Made by a program: the position numbers and the translations under genes
From: Cypionkella sp.
GTDB lineage: Bacteria > Pseudomonadota > Alphaproteobacteria > Rhodobacterales > Rhodobacteraceae
Reading direction: 5' to 3'
Assembly (NCBI GenBank): GCA_023255415.1
Contig: JALRIN010000001.1
Span: 62,001-126,000, forward strand
DNA length: 64,000 nucleotides
Part shown: positions 7,935 to 15,907 of the stretch, piece after piece
How positions within the stretch are numbered: position 1 is the first letter of the stretch
How the letters are laid out: the number at the start of each line of letters is the position of its first letter
The notes under the pieces: generated by a model
Database searches by the model: none
What the model was told of the DNA's origin: nothing
Seen by the model: only the letters and a program-made list of their open reading frames with translations

Positions 7935-8369
7935 ATGGAAGCTGTGAAACTTGCTTGTGCCACCTGTGGGCAGATGAACCGCGTGCCGGTTGATCGGCTG
8001 AGTGCTGGCCCGAAATGCGGTTCTTGTGGCGAGGCTTTGGTCGATGGCCGGGTTATCGAGCTGGACGCCAAAGCGCATGACAAGGCCACGCGCGGCGATG
8101 ATCTGCCGCTGCTGGTGGATTATTGGGCGCCTTGGTGCGGGCCTTGCCGGCAGATGGCGCCCGAATTTGTCAAAGCCGCGCAAAGTCTGAAGGGGCGCGC
8201 GCGTCTGGCCAAGCTGAACACCGAAGACAACCCGCAGATCGCGCAGCGCACGCGCATTCAGGGCATTCCGGCCTTGGTTTTGTATCGTGGCGGCCGCGAG
8301 GTGGCGCGTTTGGCCGGCGCGCGCCCTGCCAGCGATATCGTCGCCTTTGTGCAGGGCCATATCGCCTGA
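7935..8369 (+). CDS. trxC: Thioredoxin 2 (zinc-binding)
   Basis: Cytosolic disulfide reductase of 144 aa. The N-terminal zinc module has cysteines at 8, 11, 28 and 31 (two CxxC pairs), followed by a thioredoxin domain with WCGPC at 67-71 and the cis-Pro loop GIPALVLY. Four-cysteine Zn modules distinguish TrxC from TrxA and are associated with oxidative stress. The start at 7935 is preceded by GAGGT at a good distance. An ATG at 7917 (MNVRFV...) is possible but has no ribosome site. Confidence 0.93.
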   Translation: MEAVKLACATCGQMNRVPVDRLSAGPKCGSCGEALVDGRVIELDAKAHDKATRGDDLPLLVDYWAPWCGPCRQMAPEFVKAAQSLKGRARLAKLNTEDNPQIAQRTRIQGIPALVLYRGGREVARLAGARPASDIVAFVQGHIA

Positions 8370-8419
8370 TAGGCACGGCCGTTCCAGACAATTCGATTTG
8401 CATTTAACACGCGGTAAAG

Positions 8420-8433
8420 TTGAGCCAGATCAA
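8420..8433 (+). promoter_or_regulatory. Putative FNR/FnrL binding site
   Basis: TTGAGCCAGATCAA matches the FNR consensus TTGAT-N4-ATCAA at nine of ten positions. It lies 55 nt upstream of the ATG of the 59-aa membrane protein, a distance suited to activation under low oxygen. FnrL regulates anaerobic and microaerobic genes in Rhodobacter relatives, so this locus may be oxygen-controlled. Confidence 0.55.
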
Positions 8434-8488
8434 GGAAATCGAGGATTTCAAGGCATAGGCTGCTGTCGTAACAGCAAAGGAGGCCAGA

Positions 8489-8668
8489 ATGTCACGCCTA
8501 ATGATGATCCTTTTTTCGATGATCTCGACAACCCTGATGGGAATCGGAATCGTAGTCGCTTTGGTGACGCGCCACGACACGCTTCAACCCATTCTGATCG
8601 CCGCAGCGCTGGGATTTGTTCTTGCCCTGCCGGTCTCTTGGTTCGTCGCAAGGCAAATCGAAACCTGA
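8489..8668 (+). CDS. Small two-helix membrane protein (59 aa; often mislabelled CTP synthetase)
   Basis: A 59-aa protein beginning MSRLMMILFSMIST with two hydrophobic helices (about residues 4-26 and 33-54) separated by TRHDTLQP. It has the strong ribosome site AAAGGAGG 6-13 nt before the ATG. Equivalent short proteins in Rhodobacteraceae are often annotated 'CTP synthetase' by error; there is no enzyme here. The second helix (ILIAAALGFVLALP-S-WFV) resembles that of the 62-aa protein 216 bp downstream, suggesting paralogy. It lies behind an FNR-like box. Function unknown. Confidence 0.75.
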   Translation: MSRLMMILFSMISTTLMGIGIVVALVTRHDTLQPILIAAALGFVLALPVSWFVARQIET

Positions 8669-8884
8669 ACTTTGGGAGCCAGAGGCCTTTGTCTTCATTG
8701 GCAAAGGAGGGGGGAGCGGGATCTTGAGAGCAAGCGCGTGGAGGTTAATTTTCGGGCTGGATCTGCCATTAATGGTATACTTTTCTCTAGCACCACCTTA
8801 GATTGTGTTAGGGCCAAGCCTTAAGAAATCATCGAAATTCGCGAAAACAGCGGACTCAAGATCCTCGAGAGGAGGCGCTTGACC

Positions 8885-9073
8885 ATGAAACGATCTGTAG
8901 CTGTGATATTTGCGATTGTTGCCTTTGTTTTAATGGGCCTAAGTGTTGCCGTTGCCTATATGTTGGGCAACGCGGTGCGGCCTGCGATCTGGCTTTGCGC
9001 CTTGATTGGCGCTTTGCTTGCGTTGCCGACGACGCAGTTTGTTGTTACGATGTTGGAAGACGACGAACGATAA
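8885..9073 (+). CDS. Small two-helix membrane protein, apparent paralogue of the 59-aa upstream protein
   Basis: A 62-aa protein with hydrophobic helices at about residues 5-27 and 34-56 and an acidic tail EDDER. The second helix with LIGALLALPTTQFVV lines up with LGFVLALPVSWFVA of the gene at 8489, implying tandem duplication. GGAGG lies about 10 nt before the ATG at 8885; an in-frame TTG at 8879 is too close to it. It ends 10 nt before the cytochrome b561 gene and is probably co-transcribed with it. Function unknown. Confidence 0.7.
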   Translation: MKRSVAVIFAIVAFVLMGLSVAVAYMLGNAVRPAIWLCALIGALLALPTTQFVVTMLEDDER

Positions 9074-9083
9074 GGATCAGCGC

Positions 9084-9575
9084 ATGTCGCAGCCAAAAGG
9101 GTATTCTGTTCTGCAGATCGGGCTCCATTGGGGTGTGGCTGCGCTGATCTTGTTTCAGCTGGTCTTGGGCGAGGATATGAGCCACGCATGGCGCGGGTTC
9201 AACAAAACCGGGGTGGCAGAGATGTCGCTGTCGGTCTGGGCGCATATCGGTGTGGGCGTGGCGATCTTGGCTTTTGTGCTGTGGCGTTTGGTGCTGCGGT
9301 TCAGCCGTGGCGTGCCGGCCGATCCTGCGGGCACCTCGCCGATGATGGCTTTGGTGGTGCATTGGGGCCATATCGGGCTTTATGCCCTGATGCTGGCGGT
9401 GCCGCTGACCGGTCTTATCGGTTGGTATGGCAATCAATCGCTGATGGTCGAGGCGCATGGCTGGCTAAAGCCCGTGCTGATCGTGGTGATCTTGGGCCAT
9501 ATTGCGGCGGCGCTTTACCATCAGTTTATTCTGAAAGACGGTCTTTTGCTGCGGATGAAGCGGCCGCAGGACTAG
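9084..9575 (+). CDS. Cytochrome b561 family protein
   Basis: Inner-membrane di-haem cytochrome of 163 aa with four hydrophobic segments and histidines positioned for haem ligation (LHWG near residue 15, WAHIG, VHWGHIG and LGHIAAALYHQF). Members move electrons between quinone and acceptors or oxidise superoxide; the partner here is unknown. It follows the 62-aa membrane protein by 10 nt, with an AAGGA ribosome site inside that gap, so it may share the putative FNR control. Its stop overlaps the convergent hydrolase by 4 nt. Confidence 0.88.
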   Translation: MSQPKGYSVLQIGLHWGVAALILFQLVLGEDMSHAWRGFNKTGVAEMSLSVWAHIGVGVAILAFVLWRLVLRFSRGVPADPAGTSPMMALVVHWGHIGLYALMLAVPLTGLIGWYGNQSLMVEAHGWLKPVLIVVILGHIAAALYHQFILKDGLLLRMKRPQD

Positions 9576-10345
9576 GCCTGTAAGAACACCTCGACGGTTT
9601 GTTCAAAGGCGCGCGGGCTTTCGGCATGCAGCCAGTGGCCAGCATAGGGCAGCTTTGCAAAGCGCGCCTTTGGGAACAGCGCCTTTATGGTGTCGCGGTG
9701 CTCGGCGCGCACATAATGCGAGCGCCCGCCGGTCAGAAACAGCGTTGGCTGGTCAAACACGGCCTTGGTGTCAGGCCAGCCCACGATCTTGGGCATCTCT
9801 GCTTCCAGCACATCAAGGTTCAGCCGCCATGCGGGGGGCTGTGTCTTAAGGTCAAGCGATTGCAGGAAAAACGCCCGCAAGGCGGGGTCTTCGATCAGGG
9901 CCGAAAGCCTGCAGTCGGCTTCGCTGCGCTGGGTCAGATTGCTAAGATCCAGCGCCCGCATCGCGTGGATATGCCCCGATTGGTCATGGCCATAAGCCAC
10001 AGGAGCGATATCGGCGACCACCAGTTTGCGCAGCAACTCGGGCCGCGTCAGCGCCAATTGCATCGCCGCCTTGCCGCCCATCGAATGGCCCAGCACATCC
10101 ATCGGCGCACCATGGGCCATGATCACCTCGGCCAGATCCTGCGCCATATCGGGATAGCTTTGGCTGCTTTCACGCGGGCTTTGCCCGTGGTTGCGCATAT
10201 CAACCGAAATCACATCGCGGCGGCTGGCAAGGTGGCGCGCGATCACGCCCCAGTTGCGCGCAGAGCCGAACAGCCCATGCACAATCAAAAGCGCAGGGGT
10301 TGCGGGCAGGGGGGCTGCGGCGGCGGTTAGAGTGGTGGCTAACAT
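9572..10345 (-). CDS. Alpha/beta-hydrolase (YbfF-like esterase)
   Basis: Cytosolic hydrolase of 257 aa. The oxyanion region is IVHGLFGS, the nucleophile Ser is in GHSMGG and the C-terminal catalytic His in AGHWLHAE. The DMRNHGQSPR segment is typical of the YbfF acyl-CoA/ester hydrolase group. The natural substrate cannot be inferred. It stands alone on the minus strand, converging with the cytochrome b561 gene and lying downstream of the glyA terminator. Confidence 0.85.
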   Translation of the reverse strand: MLATTLTAAAAPLPATPALLIVHGLFGSARNWGVIARHLASRRDVISVDMRNHGQSPRESSQSYPDMAQDLAEVIMAHGAPMDVLGHSMGGKAAMQLALTRPELLRKLVVADIAPVAYGHDQSGHIHAMRALDLSNLTQRSEADCRLSALIEDPALRAFFLQSLDLKTQPPAWRLNLDVLEAEMPKIVGWPDTKAVFDQPTLFLTGGRSHYVRAEHRDTIKALFPKARFAKLPYAGHWLHAESPRAFEQTVEVFLQA

Positions 10346-10413
10346 GGCAAAACCCTAGCGCGGATGGGATGGGCTGTCTGCCCCAAAGCGGTCTTGTGGC
10401 AAGATCCACCCAT

Positions 10414-10441
10414 AAAAAAGGCCCCACAACTGCGGGGCCCT
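10414..10441 (-). terminator. Intrinsic terminator of glyA
   Basis: Read on the minus strand, GGCCCC and GGGGCC pair across an 8-nt loop and are followed by a run of six T (AAAAAA at 10414-10419 on the plus strand). It lies about 20 nt past the glyA stop. Confidence 0.85.
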
Positions 10442-10460
10442 TGCGTCGTGTTGCGATATT

Positions 10461-11753
10461 TTACAGACTCGGATAGATCGGGAAGGCTTTGCAAAGCGCC
10501 TCGACACGGGCTTTCACCGATGCCTCGACGGCAGCGTTGCCATCTTCGCCATTGGCGGCAAGCCCGTCTACTACTTCGACAATCCACTGACCGATCTGGC
10601 GGAACTCTGCCTCGCCAAAACCACGGGTGGTGCCGGCAGGGGTGCCAAGCCGCACGCCCGAGGTCACCGTTGGCTTTTCAGGGTCAAAGGGAATGCCGTT
10701 CTTGTTGCAGGTGATATGGGCGCGGCCCAAGGCCTTTTCGGTGGCATTGCCCTTCACGCCCTTGGGGCGCAGATCGACCAGCATCACATGGGTGTCAGTG
10801 CCGCCGGTGACGATGTCGATGCCACCCTTCATCAGCTCATCAGCCAAAGCTTGAGCGTTTTTGATCACTTGCGCGGCATAGTCTTTGAACTCGGGGCGCA
10901 GTGCCTCGCCAAAAGCCACGGCTTTGGCGGCGATCACATGCATCAAGGGGCCGCCCTGAATGCCGGGGAAGATCGCCGAGTTGAATTTTTTCGCCAGCTC
11001 TTCGTTGTTGGTCAGGATCATGCCGCCGCGCGGGCCGCGCAGGGTTTTGTGGGTCGTGGTGGTCGCCACATCGGCATAGGGGAAGGGCGAAGGATGCGCG
11101 CCACCTGCCACAAGCCCAGCAAAATGCGCCATATCCACCAGAAGATAAGCACCAACCTTATCGGCAATCGCGCGGAAACGGGCAAAGTCGATCTGGCGCG
11201 GCACGGCAGAGCCGCCCGCGATGATCAGCTTTGGCTGATGCTCGACGGCCAGGGCTTCGACCTGATCATAATCGATCAGGCTGTCTTGCTGGCGCACACC
11301 GTATTTGATTGCGTTGAACCATTTGCCTGATTGGTTTGGCGCAGCCCCATGCGTCAGGTGGCCACCCGAAGCCAGATCCATGCCCAAAATGGTATCGCCG
11401 GGCTTTATCAGCGCGGTAAACACGCCTTGGTTGGCCTGCGAGCCCGAGTTTGGCTGCACATTGGCGAAGGCACAGCCAAACAGCTCTTTGGCGCGCTCGA
11501 TCGCAAGGGTTTCGGCGACATCGACAAATTCGCAGCCGCCATAATAGCGCTTGCCCGGATAGCCTTCGGCGTATTTGTTGGTCATCACCGAGCCTTGCGC
11601 TTCCATAACTGCGCGGCTGACGATGTTTTCCGAGGCGATCAGCTCGATCTCGTGGCGCTGACGGCCCAGCTCGTTGGTGATCGAGCCGAAAAGCTCTGGA
11701 TCACGGGTCGACAGGCTTTCGGTAAAAAATCCGGTGTCACGGTGGGCGGTCAT
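10461..11753 (-). CDS. glyA: Serine hydroxymethyltransferase
   Basis: PLP enzyme interconverting serine plus tetrahydrofolate with glycine plus 5,10-methylene-THF. The 430-aa protein has the family length, SENIVSRAV, the PLP Schiff-base Lys236 in TTTTHKTLRGPRGG, and YAEGYPGKRYYGGCE. The start has a strong AGGAGACGCC ribosome site. It forms a single-gene unit ending at the terminator at 10414-10441. With gcvTHP 4 kb away it completes the glycine/serine/one-carbon exchange, although the two lie on opposite strands and appear separately controlled. Confidence 0.97.
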   Translation of the reverse strand: MTAHRDTGFFTESLSTRDPELFGSITNELGRQRHEIELIASENIVSRAVMEAQGSVMTNKYAEGYPGKRYYGGCEFVDVAETLAIERAKELFGCAFANVQPNSGSQANQGVFTALIKPGDTILGMDLASGGHLTHGAAPNQSGKWFNAIKYGVRQQDSLIDYDQVEALAVEHQPKLIIAGGSAVPRQIDFARFRAIADKVGAYLLVDMAHFAGLVAGGAHPSPFPYADVATTTTHKTLRGPRGGMILTNNEELAKKFNSAIFPGIQGGPLMHVIAAKAVAFGEALRPEFKDYAAQVIKNAQALADELMKGGIDIVTGGTDTHVMLVDLRPKGVKGNATEKALGRAHITCNKNGIPFDPEKPTVTSGVRLGTPAGTTRGFGEAEFRQIGQWIVEVVDGLAANGEDGNAAVEASVKARVEALCKAFPIYPSL

Positions 11754-11853
11754 GGCGTCTCCTGCGGTGAAGGGCGATTTAGGCTTATCTAGGCGATAGG
11801 GGGCCTAAGGAAAAGGCCGATTGCGACAGGAAAACGTCTGCGGGCGAAGTCTT

Positions 11854-11869
11854 GTTTCCGATACGAAAC
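11854..11869 (+). promoter_or_regulatory. Palindromic element in glyA-nadK divergent region
   Basis: GTTTCCGATACGAAAC is a perfect 5-6-5 inverted repeat in the roughly 200-bp region between the divergent glyA and nadK genes. It could be an operator for either gene. I cannot assign a regulator, and chance occurrence is possible. Confidence 0.2.
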
Positions 11870-11956
11870 TTGTTACCGCTACCGCCGCCCTGTCAGGGGT
11901 TGAGTTTGGGGACAAAGCGGCCAAGACTGCAGGCCGCAGACAAGGGAGAGTCGGAC

Positions 11957-12721
11957 GTGAGCTTTCAACGCATAGCCTTTGTGGCAAGCTCCGCTCCGGT
12001 GGCGCAAGAGGCTTTGGCCGAGATGATCGCGCTTTATGGCCAGCATGACCTTGCCAATGCCGATGTGGTGGTGGCGCTGGGGGGCGACGGCTTTATGCTG
12101 CAAACCCTGCATGAGACCAAGCAAAGCGAAGTGCCGGTTTACGGCATGAACCGCGGCACCATCGGGTTTTTGATGAATGCCTACTCGGCCGAAGATCTGC
12201 CCGCACGGCTTGCAGCCGCCGAGGGGGCAGTGATCAACCCTTTAGAGATGCGCGCGCTTTGTGTCGATGGCTCCGAAACCGTGCAACTGGCGATCAACGA
12301 GGTGTCGCTGCTGCGCTCGGGTCCGCAGGCGGCCAAGCTGCGGATTTCGGTCGATGGCAAGGTGCGGCTGGAAGAACTGGTTTGCGATGGGGTTTTGCTG
12401 GCTACCCCTGCCGGATCGACCGCCTATAACTATTCTGCCCATGGTCCGATTTTGCCGATTGGCTCGGATGTTCTGGCCCTGACGCCGATGGCAGCGTTTC
12501 GGCCAAGGCGCTGGCGGGGTGCGTTGCTGCCCAAGGGCGTCGTCGTGAGATTTGATGTTTTGGAACACGACAAACGCCCGGTGCGGGCCGATGCCGACAG
12601 CCGCCCGGTCACCGATGTGCTGCGGGTCGAGATCCGCTCGCAGCCCGCAATCCGGCATCACATTCTGTTCGATCCGGGCCATGGCTTGGAAGAGCGGCTG
12701 ATTGTCGAGCAATTCGCCTAA
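11957..12721 (+). CDS. nadK: NAD kinase
   Basis: Phosphorylates NAD to NADP with ATP or polyphosphate. The conserved GGDG is at residues 42-45, followed by YGMNRGTIGFLMN, the NE-V motif (INEVSLLR) and TPAGSTAYNYSAHGPI. At 254 aa it is the short alphaproteobacterial form. The GTG at 11957 is chosen because AGGGAGAG precedes it and homologues begin at this point; the frame stays open upstream to 11852 without family resemblance. The last 4 nt overlap the convergent sigma-54 activator. Confidence 0.93.
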   Translation: MSFQRIAFVASSAPVAQEALAEMIALYGQHDLANADVVVALGGDGFMLQTLHETKQSEVPVYGMNRGTIGFLMNAYSAEDLPARLAAAEGAVINPLEMRALCVDGSETVQLAINEVSLLRSGPQAAKLRISVDGKVRLEELVCDGVLLATPAGSTAYNYSAHGPILPIGSDVLALTPMAAFRPRRWRGALLPKGVVVRFDVLEHDKRPVRADADSRPVTDVLRVEIRSQPAIRHHILFDPGHGLEERLIVEQFA

Positions 12722-13752
12722 GGTTTGCCCCAAGCCTCGATCTTGCGATAAAGCGTCGAGGGGGAAAGCTCGAGCATCCGCGCCGCCTTTGGCACCGAAC
12801 CGCCGGTCTGGGCCAAGCTGGCCTCGATCACCATCCGCTCGATCTCGGCCAAAGGCCGGCCAATCAGACCCGCCAGCGCCATCTGCGGTGTGGGGGCCAC
12901 AGGGGCTGGTTCGGCCACGCTGCTGGCGTGCAGCGATTTTGGCAACATCGACAGCTGCACTTGGCCTTCGTCATGCAGCACCACGATATTTCGGATGACA
13001 TTCAGCAGTTGCCGCACATTCCCCGGCCATGGCAGCGAAAGGAAAAGCGCGCGGACTTCGGGGCTAAGACCTTGGAATATTTTTTGTTCCTCAAAGGCAA
13101 AGCGGTGCAAGGCTGCTTCGGCAATTTCCAAGACATCGGTGCCCCGCTCGCGCAGTGGTGGCATGTGGATCGGCACCACGAACAGCCGGTAGAACAGATC
13201 TTCGCGGAACTGGCCGCTTCGCACCGCCTCCATCGGGTCGCGGTTGGTGGCGCAGATGATACGCACATTCACCTTGCGCGGCCGGGTCGCCCCCACAGGC
13301 ACAATCGTCGAGGTTTGCAAGAACCGCAGCAGTTTGGTCTGCAACGCGGGGGCCATTTCGCAGATTTCGTCCAGAAACAAGGTGCCACCATCGGCCGCCG
13401 AAGCAGCCCCCGGTTTGTCAGACAACGCCCCGGTAAAGCTGCCCTTCATATGGCCAAAAACTTCGGATTCCAGCAGATCTTGTGGAATGGCGCCGCAGTT
13501 CAGTGCAATAAAAGGCCCTTGACCGCGCGGCGATTGCGCATGCACCGCAAGCGCGCAAAGCTCTTTGCCGGTGCCACTTTCGCCGGTGATAAACACTGTC
13601 GCCGTCGAGCGAGCAACCGCACAGATCGTGGTTTCAATCTGGCGCATCGGCTCGGAGCTGCCGATAAAGGCGGTCTCAAGGGGGGGGGCTGCCTCTGTCA
13701 CGCGCTCTATCCGATGGCTTTGGGTCAAACTGGCCCACTGGTCTTGCTGCAA
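12718..13752 (-). CDS. Sigma-54 activator (AAA+ and Fis-type HTH), lacking N-terminal receiver domain
   Basis: Enhancer-binding protein for sigma-54 RNA polymerase. The AAA+ domain has Walker A GESGTGKE (57-64), the sigma-54 loop GSFTGA (104-109, Ser where most members have Ala), Walker B GTLFLDEI (123-130) and the arginine-finger region REDLFYRL. The C-terminus has a Fis-type HTH (KAARMLELSPSTLYRK). Closest relatives carry a receiver domain first, but here a TAA blocks the frame just upstream and prpE ends 59 nt away. Only TTG or GTG starts exist, none with a good ribosome site; 13752 is the longest. A run of nine C lies at codons 22-25. It may be a PspF-like single-domain activator or a 5'-truncated gene. 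Confidence 0.82.
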   Translation of the reverse strand: MQQDQWASLTQSHRIERVTEAAPPLETAFIGSSEPMRQIETTICAVARSTATVFITGESGTGKELCALAVHAQSPRGQGPFIALNCGAIPQDLLESEVFGHMKGSFTGALSDKPGAASAADGGTLFLDEICEMAPALQTKLLRFLQTSTIVPVGATRPRKVNVRIICATNRDPMEAVRSGQFREDLFYRLFVVPIHMPPLRERGTDVLEIAEAALHRFAFEEQKIFQGLSPEVRALFLSLPWPGNVRQLLNVIRNIVVLHDEGQVQLSMLPKSLHASSVAEPAPVAPTPQMALAGLIGRPLAEIERMVIEASLAQTGGSVPKAARMLELSPSTLYRKIEAWGKP

Positions 13753-13811
13753 ACCGCAGCCAATTGGCCACGCGCAGGGTTACCCGTCGCGCGCCAATTG
13801 TCTAGCATGCT

Positions 13812-15704
13812 TTAGCCCTTGGCATAGCCCAGCGTTTGCAGCGCCTGGGTGATTTCATCCAAAATCGCCGGATCGTCGATAGTTGCGGGCATCTTCCAGG
13901 GCTTGCTGTCGGCGATATTCACCATGGTGCCGCGCAAAATCTTGCCCGAGCGGGTTTTGGGCAAACGGTCTACCACAATTGCGCGTTTGAAATCGGCAAC
14001 CGGTCCGATTTTCTCGCGCATCAAGGCGACGCATTCTTTCACCACATCGGCGGGCGCGCGACCCGAGCCGGTATTCAGGCACAAAAACCCAATCGGTGTC
14101 TGGCCTTTCAGCGCATCGGCGACGCCAATCACCGCGCATTCGGCCACATCGCGGTGGTTGGCCAAAACCTCTTCCATAGCGCCGGTTGACAGCCGGTGCC
14201 CTGCCACATTGATCACATCATCGGTGCGCGCCATGATGTAAAGATAGCCATCCGCGTCAACATAGCCCGCATCGCCGGTTTCATAAAATCCGGGGAAATG
14301 CGCAAGATAAGACTTCTTGAACCGCTCTTCGGCGTTCCAAAGCGTGGGCAGGGTGCCCGGAGGCAGCGGCAGTTTGATCGCAATCGCGCCCAAAGTGCCG
14401 GGCGCCACCGGATGGCCGCCCTCATCAAGAATTTGCACATCAAACCCCGGCATCGCCACCGAAGGCGAGCCGATTTTGACCGGCAGATGTTCAATGCCCA
14501 TCGGATTTGCGGCAATCGCATAGCCAGTTTCGGTCTGCCACCAATGGTCGATCACCGGCACTTTCACATGGGTCTGCGCCCAGGTGATGGTATCAGGATC
14601 GGCGCGTTCGCCCGCCAGATACAGGGTTTTCAGATTTGACAGATCATAGCGCGACGGCAGCTCGCCCTTTGGATCGTCGCGCTTGATGGCGCGCAGGGCC
14701 GTGGGGGCGGTAAAGAACGCCCGCACTTTGTGTTCTGAAATCACCCGCCAAAACGTGCCCGCATCGGGTGTGCCGACGGGCTTGCCTTCAAACACGATCG
14801 TGGTGCAGCCCGCGATCAGCGGCGCATAGCAGATATAGCTGTGCCCCACGACCCAGCCCACATCCGAGGCCGCCCAAAACACATCGCCCGCGCCGCAATC
14901 ATAAATCGCGCGCATGGTCCAATTCAGCGCCACCAGATGGCCCGCGGTTGGCCGCACCACACCCTTCGGTGCGCCGGTGGTGCCCGAGGTGTAAAGGATA
15001 TAGGCCGGATGATCGCCTGAAACCGGAACACATTCTGCCGGGGTCACGCCATATTGAAAGCTGTGCCAAGCCACATCACGGCCTTCAATCAGCTTGGCAA
15101 CCTCTTGTTCGCGCTGCAAAATAACGCAGAAATCTGGCTTATGGCTGGCCATATCAATCGCCATATCCAGCAGCGGTTTGTAATGCACAACCCGGCTGGG
15201 CTCGATCCCGCAGCTGGCGGCGATAATGGCTTTTGGGGTGCAGTCGTCGATCCGCACCGCCAGCTCGGCAGCCGCAAAACCGCCAAAAACCACCGAGTGA
15301 ATCGCGCCAAGACGGGCGCAGGCCAGCATCGCCTCCAACGCTTCGGGCACCATCGGCATATAGATGATCACCCGGTCACCCTTTTGCACACCCTTGGCGC
15401 GCAGTGCGCCTGCCAGCAAGGCGACGCGGGTTTGCAGCTCGGCATAGGTGATGCCATGTTTCGACTGCGTCACCGGGCTGTCATGGATGATCGCAAGCTG
15501 ATCGCCGCGTCCGGCCAGAACATGGCGATCTACTGCGTTATAGCAGGCATTGACCGTGGCATCGGTGAACCATTCGTAAAGCGGCGCGCGGCTGTCGTTC
15601 AGCGCACGGCTTGGTGCCTGGACCCAGTCGATCTGCCCTGCGGCCTCCATCCAGAACGCCTCTGGGTCGGCCTTCCAGCCCGCATAAACCTCACTATAGC
15701 CCAT
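13812..15704 (-). CDS. prpE: Propionate-CoA ligase
   Basis: Activates propionate to propionyl-CoA through an AMP intermediate. The 630-aa protein has the ANL-superfamily P-loop YTSGTTGAPKG, WWQTETG, the YETGD motif and the catalytic Lys in KTRSGKIL. The N-terminus MGYSEVYAGWKADPEAFW and overall length match PrpE rather than acetyl-CoA synthetase. The ATG at 15704 has GGAGG just upstream; the frame reads further to 15902 without homology. The upstream 200 bp carry repeated TTTGCAAA-type motifs suggesting acyl-CoA-responsive control. A methylmalonyl-CoA epimerase gene occurs at 39972. Confidence 0.93.
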   Translation of the reverse strand: MGYSEVYAGWKADPEAFWMEAAGQIDWVQAPSRALNDSRAPLYEWFTDATVNACYNAVDRHVLAGRGDQLAIIHDSPVTQSKHGITYAELQTRVALLAGALRAKGVQKGDRVIIYMPMVPEALEAMLACARLGAIHSVVFGGFAAAELAVRIDDCTPKAIIAASCGIEPSRVVHYKPLLDMAIDMASHKPDFCVILQREQEVAKLIEGRDVAWHSFQYGVTPAECVPVSGDHPAYILYTSGTTGAPKGVVRPTAGHLVALNWTMRAIYDCGAGDVFWAASDVGWVVGHSYICYAPLIAGCTTIVFEGKPVGTPDAGTFWRVISEHKVRAFFTAPTALRAIKRDDPKGELPSRYDLSNLKTLYLAGERADPDTITWAQTHVKVPVIDHWWQTETGYAIAANPMGIEHLPVKIGSPSVAMPGFDVQILDEGGHPVAPGTLGAIAIKLPLPPGTLPTLWNAEERFKKSYLAHFPGFYETGDAGYVDADGYLYIMARTDDVINVAGHRLSTGAMEEVLANHRDVAECAVIGVADALKGQTPIGFLCLNTGSGRAPADVVKECVALMREKIGPVADFKRAIVVDRLPKTRSGKILRGTMVNIADSKPWKMPATIDDPAILDEITQALQTLGYAKG

Positions 15705-15782
15705 AGATGCCTCCTCCAAAGCTGGCAAAGTGTTACGCGCCCGACCCCGAGTCGCGCAAGGTTTGCGAAGGTGTGGTGGCAA

Positions 15783-15900
15783 AAACTTTGCATATATTGC
15801 CAAAGTTTCGGCGCAAACATTTGCAAAGCGCCGAATTCTATGCCGAATGAGGTGAAAAATTGATGGGTTTGCAAAGTTTCCTGAAAAACTCTGCAAACCC
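15783..15900 (-). promoter_or_regulatory. Cluster of TTTGCAAA-type operators upstream of prpE (PccR/ScfR-like)
   Basis: Three related elements lie between maeB and prpE. AACTTTGC and GCCAAAGTT face each other at 15784-15807. GCAAACATTTGC followed by AAAG occupies 15813-15828. A long inverted repeat occupies 15865-15900, whose arms read GGGTTTGCAAAGTTT and, on the other strand, GGGTTTGCAGAGTTT (14 of 15 identical). Short-chain fatty acyl-CoA regulators such as Rhodobacter PccR and actinobacterial RamB recognise TTTGCAAA-like sequences, so this is a plausible propionyl-CoA-responsive region. The 15865-15900 repeat is 8 nt from the maeB stop and may also act as a weak terminator. No ScfR gene is in the window. 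Confidence 0.5.
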
Positions 15901-15907
15901 AAGCTGT

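Noticed and set aside
8489..8668. CTP synthetase assignment
   Set aside because: A 59-aa two-helix membrane protein cannot be CTP synthetase; the label seen for relatives appears to be an annotation error.
10489..10500. TTTGCAAAGC motif as a PccR site
   Set aside because: Lies inside the glyA coding region (a similar one occurs inside the hydrolase at about 9654), single and not paired; likely codon-driven.
12928..13815. 295-codon plus-strand frame opposite the sigma-54 activator
   Set aside because: Considered as a possible alternative gene because the activator has a poor start, but it shows no family features, while the opposite strand has complete AAA+ motifs.
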